Origin: Gambelia wislizenii
Taxonomy: Eukaryota; Chordata; Lepidosauria; Squamata; Crotaphytidae
Length of the DNA stretch: 64,000 nucleotides
NCBI GenBank assembly: GCA_030847615.1
Contig: JAUMIR010000003.1
Location: 32,610,501-32,674,500, forward strand
Direction of reading: 5' to 3'
Shown here: in pieces, positions 44,596 through 55,206 of the stretch
Layout of the letters: each line of letters starts with the position of its first letter
Position numbering within the stretch: position 1 is the first letter of the stretch
The notes under the pieces: model-generated
Told to the model about the DNA's origin: nothing
The model's input: only the letters and a program-made list of their open reading frames with translations
Databases searched by the model: none
Program-made: the position numbers and the translations under genes

Positions 44596-44821
44596 TTAAT
44601 TCTCTTAATAACCTGAGGATTTTCAATTAACTTACTTGATTACTTGGGAAAGCCCATTCAATAACAGCCTCACAATAAGCATTTGAAAGTCTCTTGCAAG
44701 CAGCTAGGATGCTGTGGGTGTTGGTGGACTAATAGTCTCTGCATCATAGAGGCCTGTACTTGGCTGGCCAGAAAGTGCTGTGACATTTTGAAAAGTGATG
44801 CTTTGTTTCAGGAAGACCAGG

Positions 44822-44972
44822 GCTGACTCTACACTACATCAATAATCGAGTTTCAAACTGGATTATTTGCCATGGCTCTTTTCTATGGATCCTTGGGATT
44901 TGTAGTTTGGTGAGGCACCAGCACTCGTCAGCAGAGACGGCTAAAGATGCTGAGTAGTGTGGATTCAGCCAA
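44822..44972. mobile_element. Degenerate foldback MITE
   Basis: ggctgactctacactacatc at the left and gtagtgtggattcagcc at the right are inverted. Inner blocks (ccttgggatttgtagtttgg) match the middle of the 40040 element. Confidence 0.6.
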
Positions 44973-45830
44973 ACACTCCATGAAAGGCATCTGTAAGCCA
45001 GAGTCACCATTCTTACTAACTCCATTTGTTTTCTCCTCTGTAATTAATTGTTTCCCCTCTGTTATCAATTGTGTCCACTGCTTACAATTTCTTCCAGTTT
45101 AAATTAAATAAATAAAGAGGGCCAATTGTTGATTAACAGCAATTGGGTCTTTATGACTCTGGAGTGCTCTGCTGCAACTAATCTCCATTCCTTCCAGCTC
45201 TTTCATAAAGACAAACATCACTTTCACTTTCTTCATAGATGTAATGCTTCTGAATTAAACAAAATGTTTCATTATTATTTTTTTCACAGAGTCACACAGA
45301 TTGACTTTAGGAAAGAGGAATATAAAGCTATTGGGCCTAACAAGACAGCTAAGTAAACACCTGATGGAAATATACATGGGAGGGGAAGATTATAAACCAG
45401 CAGGACATATAATGGGTCTGAAAAATATGTTATGTAAGAATAGAAAAACATGAATAAGAAATAGGATGGGAACTGTGTATTGTTACTGTGAAATCCAGGC
45501 TTTCCCTCAGGCAATGAATTTAACTAGCAAGAGTGACAGGATTATATGCAGTTGTTGTTTTTTTCCTGTGTATAAGTGTATCTAAAGGTCTGAAAACACA
45601 CAAGCATTTCTTTGTTCCATTGTAAATATAGTCAGGTGGTTCAAGATGAAATAAAGTGAATTTAACACCATGTAACTCTTTCAACAGCTGCTACTCCAGA
45701 CTGGGGAATATAGGTTTTGTTTTTCTGCTAGCACTCCCCAGAGTTGTTTTCATGACATATCCATTCATGAAATACAGTACTTCATTTCCTAGACTATCAA
45801 TAGATTTTACTCTAGCAATTGGAAATACCA
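44973..45830. other. No gene recognised
   Basis: Non-coding, with a short (AAAT)n-like run near 45100. Nothing else recognised. Confidence 0.4.
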
Positions 45831-45960
45831 GGTACTGGCAATGATCTATAAAGCCCTATACAGCTTAGGTTCAGACTGTTTAACAGACTGTATTTCCCCC
45901 ATGAGCCTGCCTGGATCTGTTACCAGGCCCTACACCCCCTCTGTATAACATCTCATAATT
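45831..45960 (+). mobile_element. L2-like LINE fragment
   Basis: ggcaatgatctataaagccctatacagctt reads MIYKALYSLG, the counterpart of the FKTLNGLG block at 1600. Short and decayed. Confidence 0.55.
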
Positions 45961-46204
45961 GGCAATATTAAGATATTTCATGATGTCTAGTAGACCAGGG
46001 TAGACCAAAAGGTGATGTCAAATGAAGGTCACAAGGACCTAGGAAGGTGTCATGCAAAAATACTAGCAGACCCACCCAAGACAGGATTAAGTGAAGTCCC
46101 TAGTAAACAACACCATTAGGTTGGTATGTGCAAATACCCTCTTGGGCACTCTTGGCTATGGGTCATCTATTAATCACTCCTCCCTGTCCTACAATGCAAG
46201 GTTG

Positions 46205-46262
46205 TCATTGTGGCTTGTGGCTGAAGAGCGGGGTATAAATAAATAAATAAATATAAATATAA
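46205..46262 (+). mobile_element. SINE 3' tail
   Basis: cttgtggctgaagagcggggtataaat followed by AAAT repeats is the same 3' end as at 33470. Confidence 0.72.
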
Positions 46263-46269
46263 GTCATAA

Positions 46270-46760
46270 GCCCATCAATTCATATCTCTCAGCCATTAAC
46301 AGCAATTAGCAAAGTTTCGGTTTCCTTCGTTTAAATGGTGGGAAACCCACCTGCGCTTTGTTCTAAGCCCAAACACCCTTTTTGGACATGAAATACAATA
46401 TAAATATTAGTCCCAAACAATAGCAATGTGTGCCACTGTGAACGACACCCAGCCACTGTCAACGCACCCCCGGATTGGACTCCAGTGCCACCCTCGGACT
46501 TCTGTCTGAGTTCTTCACTACTTCTCAAGACTGGTGACTCTTGCCCTATCTCCTGAATCTATTCCACTATCCAACCTTTCTGCCTTAAACTCTTTGTTAG
46601 TCTTGAGTGGTCTTCTGAGCATGTGTTGTGTGTGTGAGTGCTTTTTGCATTATTTTCCAGTAAAAAAACATTTATAATACTTAAACCTGGAGTTCTCTGC
46701 AATGAGTACTGGTATACACAGCTGAAAAGATACCTGTTATTCGCCTCTCGCAGCATTCCA
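46270..46760 (+). mobile_element. LTR-like segment related to 13288-13727
   Basis: The block ttttccagtaaaa..gagtactggtatacacagctg is shared with 13620-13700, with the same spacing from an AATAAA-like signal. Outer limits are not established. Confidence 0.38.
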
Positions 46761-47040
46761 TTTGAGCTGTAATCATTCCACCAGCTAAGAATAGATCACG
46801 GGTGGGCTCCCCATGAATTCCACACCCCACCTCTTCAAGTAACAGGTCCTGTGATCCACAGAAGAGGTCTTTCTTTCAGTCCCAGGATCTTCACAGGTAC
46901 TGTTGGGGAGAACACAAGATGGTTGGTTTGTTTTCCCTAGGGAGTCTAGAATTGCCTTCTCCATGGTGTCCTTCCATCTGCAGGCAAGGACTTAAAAAAA
47001 AATCAGACAGGTTTTGAGAACTGAAGGGAAAGAGCTTCCC

Positions 47041-47250
47041 TTCAGATACTATATTGTTTTAAATTGTACTGTTTTAACTGTATTTTTAAAAAGTCAAGTA
47101 TATGTTTTAAATTATTTTAATACATTTAATAATTTAATGTTGACTTTTTGTATATTTTGTAATCATTGCAATCGTTTTAATTTGTATGCAGCTTTGAGTC
47201 CCAATCTTGGATAGGGATCTATTATTATTATTATTATTATTATTATTACA
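47041..47250 (+). mobile_element. L2-like LINE 3' UTR with (ATT)n tail
   Basis: T-rich UTR-like sequence ending tgcagctttgagtcccaatc..ggatctattatt and an (ATT)n run at 47221-47250. Confidence 0.55.
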
Positions 47251-47253
47251 AGT

Positions 47254-47528
47254 GTGTCCATCTGTCCCCCACATTCACTGGGGATATGTTCCTGGACTTA
47301 CTGTTTATAAATGAAACTGCAGATAATAGCAAACCTTATTAAAATAAAAGATTTCTGGTACAAACATACCATAAAGTTAAATTGGAAGACCTAACCTAGT
47401 GATTCCTAGAGAGGACACTTTTTTAGGCATTTTCCACTAAAACACTATGGCATGTGTTCCTATTTTTTTCAGCCATGGATAACTGAAACCACAGATATTG
47501 GTTCCATGGATACAAGGGGAACCTGTAT
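47254..47528. mobile_element. pogo/Tigger-like MITE, diverged
   Basis: Shares gataatagcaaac, tagagaggacac and ccatggataactgaa with the copies at 5167 and 10009, in the same order. Ends are degenerate. Confidence 0.65.
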
Positions 47529-47756
47529 TATTATTATCATTATTATTATTAGGCACTTACATCTGTGAGAAACACAGTTGGGCAGCTGTGTAAGGTTCGT
47601 ATCCAGTAAAGGGCTGCTGCTACGTTACTATGTAGAGGACCCAGCAAAATTACCGATATTCATTGAGACCAAAGCACAAAACACCAGCTAGGGAATACTG
47701 ATATGCATCAAGACACTCTTGCCTGTGTCCCATTACACATCTTCGCAATTCATTAA

Positions 47757-47781
47757 TCTCTGGCTTTTCTTTGCAAACAAA
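47757..47781 (-). mobile_element. RTE-like LINE 3' end (left of the Harbinger insertion)
   Basis: ctctggcttttctttgcaaacaaa is the extreme 3' end of the LINE family. It continues at 55207 (aaagattcaggaaggactca), so the Harbinger element sits inside it. Confidence 0.88.
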
Positions 47782-47811
47782 GGGGTAATTTACATGGAAG
47801 GATTTATTACG

Positions 47812-47841
47812 CGAAATTGCACAATTGCGCAATTTCGATAT
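47812..47841. repeat. Subterminal palindrome of the Harbinger element
   Basis: cgaaattgc and gcaatttcg are inverted around acaattgc, 30 bases inside the left terminus. Such subterminal inverted repeats are candidate binding sites for the Myb-like protein or the transposase. Confidence 0.7.
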
Positions 47842-48145
47842 TGTAGTGCATAGTTTACACGGGTTTTTTTTTGCTTTGTCAATATATAGTGTGAAATTTG
47901 TTTACACTGAAATTATTCCATCATCCAAAATGAATCGCGATTTATTATTCTGCTCCTATTTCAGTTTCCACTGGCAAAGATGCACTAAGGTCATCTTGTC
48001 AATCAAGCTCACATGACCTCAATTCTACACGTATTTCTGTTTCGTTTTCCTGCCACCTTCATTCCTATTGGCTATCCAAAAAAGGATAATGATCTGCTGT
48101 CATTGGTCTGGCCATATTACCTTTGTCTGCACATCTGGATGAGCA

Positions 48146-48781
48146 ATGGCGGATGAGGATGAGATGGAGTCACTTGCGATAGTTGCATGTGGGTTTTATT
48201 TGTTATCCACCATATGCTCAACATTGAGTGCCATTGATGAGAACTTGCGTGTCTACCTTAGCAGGAAATCAAAAAGAACAAGCAGGGCTCTGCGATTGAG
48301 TCACAGCAGTCGCGATGGGTACAAAAGAAGAAAAGCGTGTACGTCTTCATGTACTGGCATGCTAGCTACGTCCCAGGTTGTCCCATCAATGTGGGCTGAA
48401 ATGTTACATCGCTCTCAAAGGGGGAGATTATATTGGGAGTATCCAAGATCCAAAGAGTGGTGGGAGAAGTTCGTTATGTCTGTCTGGTCTGATCAGCGCT
48501 GGTTTTCAAATTTTAGAATGGACAGGTCGTTGTTTATCAAAATAGTAGAGATGCTCCAACCACATATTCAGAAGTCAGATATTGATATGAGGAAATCGAT
48601 ACCTCCTGAGAAGCGTGTGGCTATTGCTATTTGGGTCCTCTGACATCGATGCTTCTTTCTTACTGCAAGTCATCTATTCGGAGTGAGGAAAGCAACAGTT
48701 TCCAAAATTCTTGAGGAGGTCGTATTAACAATGGAACATGTTTTCCTGTCTAAAGCGGTGTATCCTGGTGATCCAGATGAA
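48146..48781 (+). pseudogene. Harbinger transposase, exon 1 (HARBI1-like N-terminal part)
   Basis: Starts at ATG 48146 (MADEDEMESLAIVACGFYLL) and runs to a donor GAA|GTAACA at 48781. Visible blocks are WWEKFVMSVWSDQRWFSNFR and the helix-turn-helix-like SHLFGVRKATVSKILEE, typical of HARBI1-type transposases. A TGA at about 48642, right after AIWVL, breaks the frame, but the same frame continues with good similarity. The stop is therefore a late mutation, not the end of the gene. The exon joins in frame to 49383 (PGDPDE then VMAGFKQMGFPN), a junction that matches the family. Transcribed as the first gene of the element. Confidence 0.85.
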
Positions 48782-49085
48782 GTAACACAATTTTATCATG
48801 CTGCATATAATTGTTCTGTAAATTTTACTGCTATGATAACAAGTTTTGTTATGCGTTCCTGAGAAAAATCAAGTTTGCGCTTTTCCCCCATGTCTTGATT
48901 ATATTGTTCCCTGTATTGACAAGGTTGCATTCATTAGAATCTAAACTCATGTATCCTGGTCATCCTACAGAGTTACCAATAGTATAACTCAAATAATGTT
49001 ACAGTTATGTTCAGAATATTACTATTATAACAGTATTTGAGATGCGCTGCTGGACAAAATCTATGTTGCACTTTTGCCCCGGATC
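48762..49085 (+). repeat. Diverged tandem duplication at the exon 1/intron boundary
   Basis: A ~130-base block starting tgtatcctggtgatcc (48760) recurs as tgtatcctggtcatcc at about 48952. Both copies then share gttatg...ttcagaata-like and gatgcgc...ttttgcccc-like segments. The first copy contains the real splice donor (gaagtaac); the second has a changed gagttacc. Confidence 0.6.
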
Positions 49086-49382
49086 TAGTATCGCCAGTTA
49101 TATCTTGTCTTACACTGTTTGATTTCTCCTAATTAACACCTATCAATTTTTCCGAAGCCCACTGGGTACTTTTTAATGATTAAACATTAGCAGTCAACCT
49201 TAGATGTACTAAAAATGGTCCATTCAGGAAACATGGAGGGATTCCTCCTGTGCGATACTGCTGTCATAATTAACGTTCCACAGGGAATAGAAATCATTTA
49301 TTTTTCCAACATTAGTATGATATACAGTGGGAAATGTTTTTAGCATTTGTACTGTTAATAACAGTTTTGTTTCACTTTACAG

Positions 49383-50097
49383 GTAATGGCAGGATTCAAG
49401 CAGATGGGATTCCCAAATGTAATAGCCGCCATTCATGGACGCCACATAACGAGTGTCCCGCCGGTCAGGCAGGGGAACGATTACATCAATAGGAAGAATA
49501 GCTACTCTGTGCTGCTTCAAGGTGTTTGTAATCACAGAGGGTTGTTTGTGGACACGGAGATCGGTTGAAGCAGCAAGGTGCACAACGCACGCATGTTGTG
49601 TAACTCAATTTTTTTTTGAGGCTATGGTGTCCGGAATATATGTCCCTAACAACCCTAGCATCACAGTAAACAGTGTGTTGATTCCTCCTCTGGTTCTTGC
49701 AGATGGAGCATACCCCATCAGGAAGTGGTTAATGACCCCATACAGACATGGCCGTTTAAACCCAAAGCAAGCGCTGTACAATAAAACCCATAATAAGGTT
49801 TGGAATTGCATAGAAAGAAGTTATGGGTGTCTCAAGTCCAGATGGAGGGCATTAAAAGTACCCCTAGAAGTATCAGAACAAAACATATGTTCGGTCATTG
49901 CTGCATGCGTTATTTTACACAATTACTGTGAAACAAAAGGAGAGATTTTTAATCCAGAACGGTACCGGTCTAACCAGTATGTTCTGAACACCCTTGGAGC
50001 ACCCCTTTTAAATTTAGAGCAGGGTAAAAAGAGGAGGGGGAAGCTGTATGCAACGTGCTGGCTAATTATTTTTGGGAGAGAAGACGCAAGTAGCTGA
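49383..50097 (+). pseudogene. Harbinger transposase, exon 2 (DDE catalytic domain)
   Basis: Begins after the acceptor ttcactttacag. The first catalytic block reads AAIHGRHI where the family has an Asp (DGTH-like), so Asp is replaced by His. LQGVCNHRGLFVDTEIG holds the next Asp. A TGA then replaces the usual Trp of GWSG (49567), and VHNARML has Asn where Asp is usual. A T-run at 49609-49617 marks a frameshift. Downstream, in the new frame, LVLADGAYPIRKWLMTPYR, then WNCIERSYGCLKSRWRAL (with the catalytic Glu) and CVILHNYCE are well kept. It ends at a TGA at 50097, with AATAAA at 50219. The transposase is dead at several sites. Confidence 0.9.
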
Positions 50098-50218
50098 TGC
50101 ACAGGGAAGGTCCTCGTTGTGTATGCTTAATAAGCATTAACTGTTTAAACGAGGTCGCTGTATGCTTTCCTTCATAGCATCAATCTTGATCTATAATGTT
50201 TCGTCTGTTCACAATGGA

Positions 50219-50224
50219 AATAAA
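50219..50224 (+). terminator. Poly(A) signal of the transposase gene
   Basis: AATAAA 122 bases after the stop codon of the DDE exon and 284 bases before the next gene's ATG, so the second gene is a separate transcription unit. Confidence 0.6.
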
Positions 50225-50507
50225 AATGTGTTGCTTTTTAAAAGGAAAACGTGATCTGGTCTCATTTCTTTGTGGGGTGCAAATTTGCCGGTAAACTAGT
50301 TCCACAGTAGTCATGTCTATATGCCTTCTGGCAGTTAATGCATGCAAGAGTATCAATACACCAAAACAATTCAAATAAACCTATTGTATCAATGGGTCCA
50401 AATTGCAACTTTCAAATTTAAATGTCTCCTACGGGTAACGTGCCGGGCCTACACTAACCGCCGGAAGAGTGTTTTAAGGCCACTGCGCTTTTGTTGTCAG
50501 TGCTGGC

Positions 50508-51891
50508 ATGGCCGCCCACAGGATGGAAGCACGGCGGATCACCTATTGGAGGTCCCAGGAGACATTGTTCCTCCTAGAACACCTCGTCCAGCAGGAGGGG
50601 TGTCCTAGGAGGATAATGAACTCCTCCAATAGGGTGAACCGCCACTTCTTTTCTGCGGCGGCCACCAGCCTGCGACATGCAGGGTATAATCGGTCAGCAT
50701 AGCAGTGCCGGTTGAAGTTTAAAATATTGAAAGCAAAATTTTTTGAGGCCTGGGAGGCCTACGATGGCTGCCCGCCACCCCGCTGTCGACCCCCCTTCTA
50801 TCAAGCTATGCATGACCTCTGGGTAACGGGGGGAAGACCGAGCTGGAGGCATCGCCGTCCTGCTGGTAAGTGCTTTAGGTTAGAAGTCACTATGGATTGA
50901 GTCAGCCTTTTGAATTGCTAATCTAAAAGTTGGATGCTTCTATTTAACAGGGATGCGTGGCCGCGCGAAAAGGGCCGCTGAGGCGGCTGATTCATCATCA
51001 GAGGAGTCAGCCGCCGGCCCAGCCAATCAGCCAGGTGGTGGAAGGGAGGCCCATTGATAACTCATCCCATTTGGTAAATGGCTGTTGCCAAAAGCACTTT
51101 TGCAAAGGCTATGTTACTTAAAAATGTTCACCTGAAGGTATGATGATGTATGGAGGGATACAGTTTTTCTCCTGTAAGCAATATAGGCCCCCTTTAATTA
51201 AAAAAATAACTTCCCTGTATTGTGTGTGTGACAAGGCTGAAATTAAAACAAATTTAATTAGTAGTAGTCTTCTTTTCCCCCAAGTATATCTTCTTGATTT
51301 AAAAACTTTTCCCATTAATGCTGTGGTCCTTTGCTGATTCAGAATTTTAAGTCTGGCAAAGGATGTGATTGAAGTGTTGCTGGGGTTCCTCAATTAGACC
51401 AAAACGTGACCTGTACAATTTTTTTTTCTGTATTACAGCACTGCCCAGAAGGATGGATTTTGTAGAATTCCTAAGAGGGGAGGAGGGCCAGCAGTTCATT
51501 GCTGCTGTTTCAGATGCAGTAGGTATGTAGCCAGAAATGCATCAATAAATGTTACAGTACTCCATTATTGCTTTCCTTGCCAGTTGTGCTAGTTATGCAC
51601 TGTGAGATCAAATAATGTGCTTTTAACATGTACTGCTGCATGACAGAAAGAACAACCTAAGAAAAAAATTGTTCCATGTTGCTTTAATGTACATGTCCTA
51701 CTTAATTAAATTACACTTTATTCTTTCAGGCCAGGAGAAGAGTGTATACTGTGATTTCTAAAAGTGACTTAATTACCTTTTCTTATGTTTCATTTGCAGC
51801 CCAGAGACTGGAGCCGAGACTTGCCCTCTATAGAGCAGCAGCTGTTGGATGGGGGGCTGTAATATTATTTTTTTGGTTTTTTTTTATGTAA
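50508..51891 (+). pseudogene. Second Harbinger-encoded protein: trihelix/Myb-SANT type, four exons
   Basis: Predicted exons are 50508-50865, 50951-51034, 51439-51522 and 51800-51891. All three introns are phase 1 with GT..AG ends, and the frame stays open across them: 205 codons. Residues ~10-115 form a trihelix/Myb-SANT-like domain: ITYWRSQETLFLLEHLVQQE, FFSAAATSLRHAGYNRSA, then QCRLKFKILKAKFFEAWEAY and FYQAMHDLWVTGGRPSWRHR. A TAG at 50700-50702 sits where the family has Glu (SA-E-QCR), the only lesion found. Exon 2 is Ala/Ser/Glu-rich and basic (RGRAKRAAEAADSSSEES). Exon 4 ends in a hydrophobic tail (AVILFFWFFFM). The domain suggests DNA binding; the tail is unexplained and may be a late read-through. 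Poly(A) signal at 52086. Confidence 0.72.
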
Positions 51892-52085
51892 ACCACTGCT
51901 CATTTTGCTGTAGAAAAGCTTTTTTTTTTTTGGGGAGATGAAAAAAGCCTGTTGTTGTATATATGTACATACTGTGAAATTTTAATTTAATCTTTTACTC
52001 AAAGAATATGTTTCTGTTATGCTTATATATTTTTCATGTAGTACATACGTTCTGTACATAGTGTATATAAATATATATATTTGTA

Positions 52086-52103
52086 AATAAAAAGAATTTT
52101 ATT
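52086..52103. terminator. Facing poly(A) signals of two convergent genes
   Basis: AATAAA on the plus strand (52086-52091) and AATAAA on the minus strand (TTTATT at 52098-52103) lie 6 bases apart. The plus one serves the four-exon gene ending at 51891. The minus one serves the gene ending at 52387. The two transcripts would have touching or overlapping 3' ends. Confidence 0.65.
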
Positions 52104-52386
52104 GAAGAACTTACTTACCAGACAACTGTTTCTTTAATGAGAAAGGGGTACAGTGGCCCAAAGCAATGTTTTCCCAATAAGGAACACTACTCTTACATTC
52201 TTAGGAGTACACTCCTTGAGCTTTGTGCAATACTTCAGGTATAATAGCTACAGTGGGTTTCTTACGCAACACTCTAGCTTCTAAACCAATACAGGTATGC
52301 AAGGAGCAGAGAACAAATTTTTGGGTTTTTTGTACACATGGGAATCATTTTAGGGTTGGAAAGTCATTATTCAAAGGTGTTCACTT

Positions 52387-54861
52387 CTAAAGGGACATAA
52401 TGTCTGGTTTTCTAATTTTCCTGGAGGGCCTTGTTTTGACAGGTTGATCTGTAGCAATATTTTCCTTCTCAGACAGTGGTTCAGAAAATAACTCCACACT
52501 ATCTGGCATGGAATGAGCATGGTCACAGATAGGGTGAAAGTTAGACTGTTTTCTAACCACCGTACGTTCTACTGGTGGTCTATGGGCTATGGTTCCTATG
52601 TATTGGACCATTTCAGAGAGCAGAGATGTCTGCTGCTCCAAATTGGCTTGCAAGAAACAAGTGGTATGTTCATACATTGCATCCTCAACCTTTTGCCTTT
52701 CCTCAGCAGCTTTTTCTAAACGATCAAGACGTTGATGCTCTTTTTCGGCCAGAGCATCCATATACGAGAGCATGCGTGTCATCAATTTGGAGGAGTGCAG
52801 CATCAGCTGCTGATGTTCAGTGGGTTTATGTTCCTTCCTTCTCTTACTTAGTGCCAGTCTTTCACCTGGGGTTAGGGCTGACAGAGGTGAAGATGTTGTT
52901 GCCCCTGGAAGTAGAAATAAAAGATAGGGTAAATATGAGGTTGAAACCTGTATGGATAGCAGCATCATATCTGTTGCATTGCAGATATGCATGAAAGCAA
53001 TTTTTTACACCCACCTTCATGGACCTCAGTCTGCTAACTGCTCCAGACGATCTCAAACTCAGTGGATCTCCTCTCAGCAGACAAATCCAGTTCAGGGTCC
53101 TGGCTATCAAGCAGCATTACAGAAGCAGATGTTGATGGAGTTTCAAGTTCTTCAAGTGTTATGGTTACTGTTTCCTCACGACTGTTCTCTGTTCCAGCTT
53201 GCAAGTCTAGGAATGCGAGAACAAAGTTTTCATTTTAAATGAGGAGAACCTAACGCAATGACTAATTCAAATATTACCTCAAAACAACAAAGTTTTTTTT
53301 AAAAAGCTAGGTAACATCTGATCCATATGTAATTCCAATGATGGCTTTTCAGGTATACCTGTAGAGAATGTGGGCAGTTGATTTAAAAAACAATTTCCTA
53401 TCAGGAACAGTGGAATATCACTTTAGCAGCCTGTAAAGTTTGTATGCAAGAGGATACGCAGCTAGTTAAATAGCAAAGGAACACATCTGCACACGTATAG
53501 GTAATTTTGAAATAAAATAATCAATTCCAATAGTAACAGTTTCTCCCAAAACCAGTCATTTTTTAATTAAAACAGGGGTATAAAGGAAAGTAGTAATGTT
53601 AAAATGTTATAAATATAAAGGAAGGCGAGGAATTCTTCTGCCTGAAATCGAAAGTAAAGATGTTAACAAAGGAAGTTGCTTTTCTGGCCACCTTAAATTG
53701 CCCTTTTATTGCCCTCAGTCTTTTGCAGCCGACGGATGGGATGGAAGCCATCATCTGATTACAGCATCGCACGTATCAACTGTGAAAGACTGTAAGCATC
53801 TGCACAATTGATTTTTCCAACACAAAACAGAAAAACCTTCATTATGGAGTCCTCCTTTAAATAATCCCCCAGCGTAATAGGATACAATTGGAAACATTGG
53901 TAGCCCAGGTACCATAAGGTAACAGACAGGATGTTTTGCTCCAAAACATAGCCATCGTCTTTCATTACCAACATGCAATTGTAATTTTTTCCTTGTATTT
54001 CTGGAGTACAAACAATAGTTTCATATAGTGATTTTCCAAATACGCAGTAGAAAAAAAATAAATTTCCGCTCTTGCTGTCAAAAAGGGTAGTGTGGAAGAA
54101 AAATATGAAACATTAAATTTTCGAACCCGGACTGCAATGAATGCTGAACCTAGTGTCATTCTGCATATCACCTCATAAATCCAAGCATGGGTGAAGGTAT
54201 AATATACATCATTTTCAAAATAGGGGAAATGAAAGTGATCGACAAAGTGCTTTTCTTCTCAGTGGGAAGGTAAATAAAATAGGTAATGGTAGTGTAAGAG
54301 GGCAAATAAGGACATGCATTGACTGTAATTTAACAAGAGCAGAATGCTGTTCAACTTACCTAAGTCTTCTTCAAACAAAGGGGGAGAGTTCACCTCTGTG
54401 TCCCTCGCAGAGCCACCAAAACTAGCAGAGATGCTGTGCCTTGAGCGTTTGGGGGGAAAAGGTCTGAGATCTGCAGAAGAGCTGTGAGAAACTCGCAGTG
54501 GGTTTAAACTGCAGTCCCCGGAGAATATAGCATAAAGTTCAGCAAAGAAGGACATAGTAGCCGCATCATTACCGCTAGTAGAGTTGTGGTCTTTTACCTG
54601 CCTATACCTCGCCCTCAACATTTTACTCTTGGATCGACACTCCTCAGCGGTGCACTCATGTCCTCTCTTACACATCTCCTCTGCTATCTTTTCAAAAACA
54701 TCAATGTTGCGGTGGCTGCTTTGAAGCTGCTCCTGCACATTCTGCTCAACCCATAACTCTATCAAATCAAGTGTCTCAAGATGCCCCCATGCTATGCCAC
54801 GGCCACCCTCCTTGTTTCTGACCTGAGGTGTGCATGCCATTGCTTCCACTGTTGAAAACAA
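52387..54861 (-). pseudogene. Third Harbinger-encoded protein: trihelix/Myb-SANT (minus strand), three exons
   Basis: Predicted exons are 54861-54360, 53206-53015 and 52904-52387, joined at phase-1 GT..AG introns: about 403 codons. ATG at 54861 or 54840 (MACTPQ). Residues ~22-115 are a trihelix domain: AWGHLETLDLIELWVEQN, HRNIDVFEKIAEEMCKRGHE, then TAEECRSKSKMLRARYRQVK and SFFAELYAIFSG. An acidic Ser/Thr-rich linker follows, then an exon with a likely coiled coil (SYMDALAEKEHQRLDRLEKA, LQANLEQQTSLLSEMVQY) and a basic end (RPSRKIRKPDIMSL). A TAG at 53034-53036 (VWSS*QTEVHE) is the only lesion seen. This is the typical Myb-like Harbinger partner protein, expected to bind element DNA and the transposase. 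Confidence 0.82.
53207..54359 (-). other. Large intron of the minus-strand Myb-like gene
   Basis: Bounded by GGTAAGT (donor at 54359) and ttcctag (acceptor at 53207), both on the minus strand. Short frames inside are not supported as exons. Confidence 0.6.
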
Positions 54862-55206
54862 TACCGCTCCTGAGAAGATGCGCTTCCTCTATCCCTTAAA
54901 AAAAAAAAACGAGTGGGCAAATGGCATTGACCACTCCCCTGGCACTGTCCACAGGGCACCAGTTTCCGGTTTGGATTTTTTTTTTTTTTTACATATACTG
55001 ATACACAGTTCACGCAAGAAATAACACCGTGAGTATTGCTATTTTTCAAATATACCAGCAAAACTTGCGACATTGCCAGAGATGCTACATTTGGGCATTT
55101 TGGCTACCCCCCTTCTGAATGAGGCGTAACTGTGGCTCGACCCATGGGAACTATGAGCGATCTTAGCGGTATATTTAGAGGAATATTTGCCCGTGTAAAC
55201 AACCCC

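Larger units (their letters stand above)
47782..55206. mobile_element. PIF/Harbinger DNA transposon, 7.4 kb, three genes
   Basis: Inverted termini GGGGTAATTTACA (47782) and GGGGTTGTTTACA (complement of 55194-55206) are flanked by AAA on both sides. The RTE fragment around them reads through once the element and one AAA are removed. A 3-bp duplication is the Harbinger rule. Inside are a HARBI1-like transposase gene (+, 48146-50097) and a trihelix/Myb-SANT gene (+, 50508-51891). A second trihelix/Myb-SANT gene lies on the minus strand (54861-52387). Harbinger elements normally carry one transposase and one Myb-like protein, which acts with it in nuclear import and end binding. The extra gene is unusual. 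All three genes contain disabling changes. Confidence 0.93.

Noticed and set aside
47782..47785. A 4-bp (AAAG) target duplication for the Harbinger
   Set aside because: Would make the left terminus one G shorter than the right; aligning both GGGG ends gives AAA and matching 13-bp termini.
53596..53974. Small frames inside the large intron of the minus-strand Myb-like gene
   Set aside because: No consistent splice sites or conserved motifs; the exons on either side join in frame without them.
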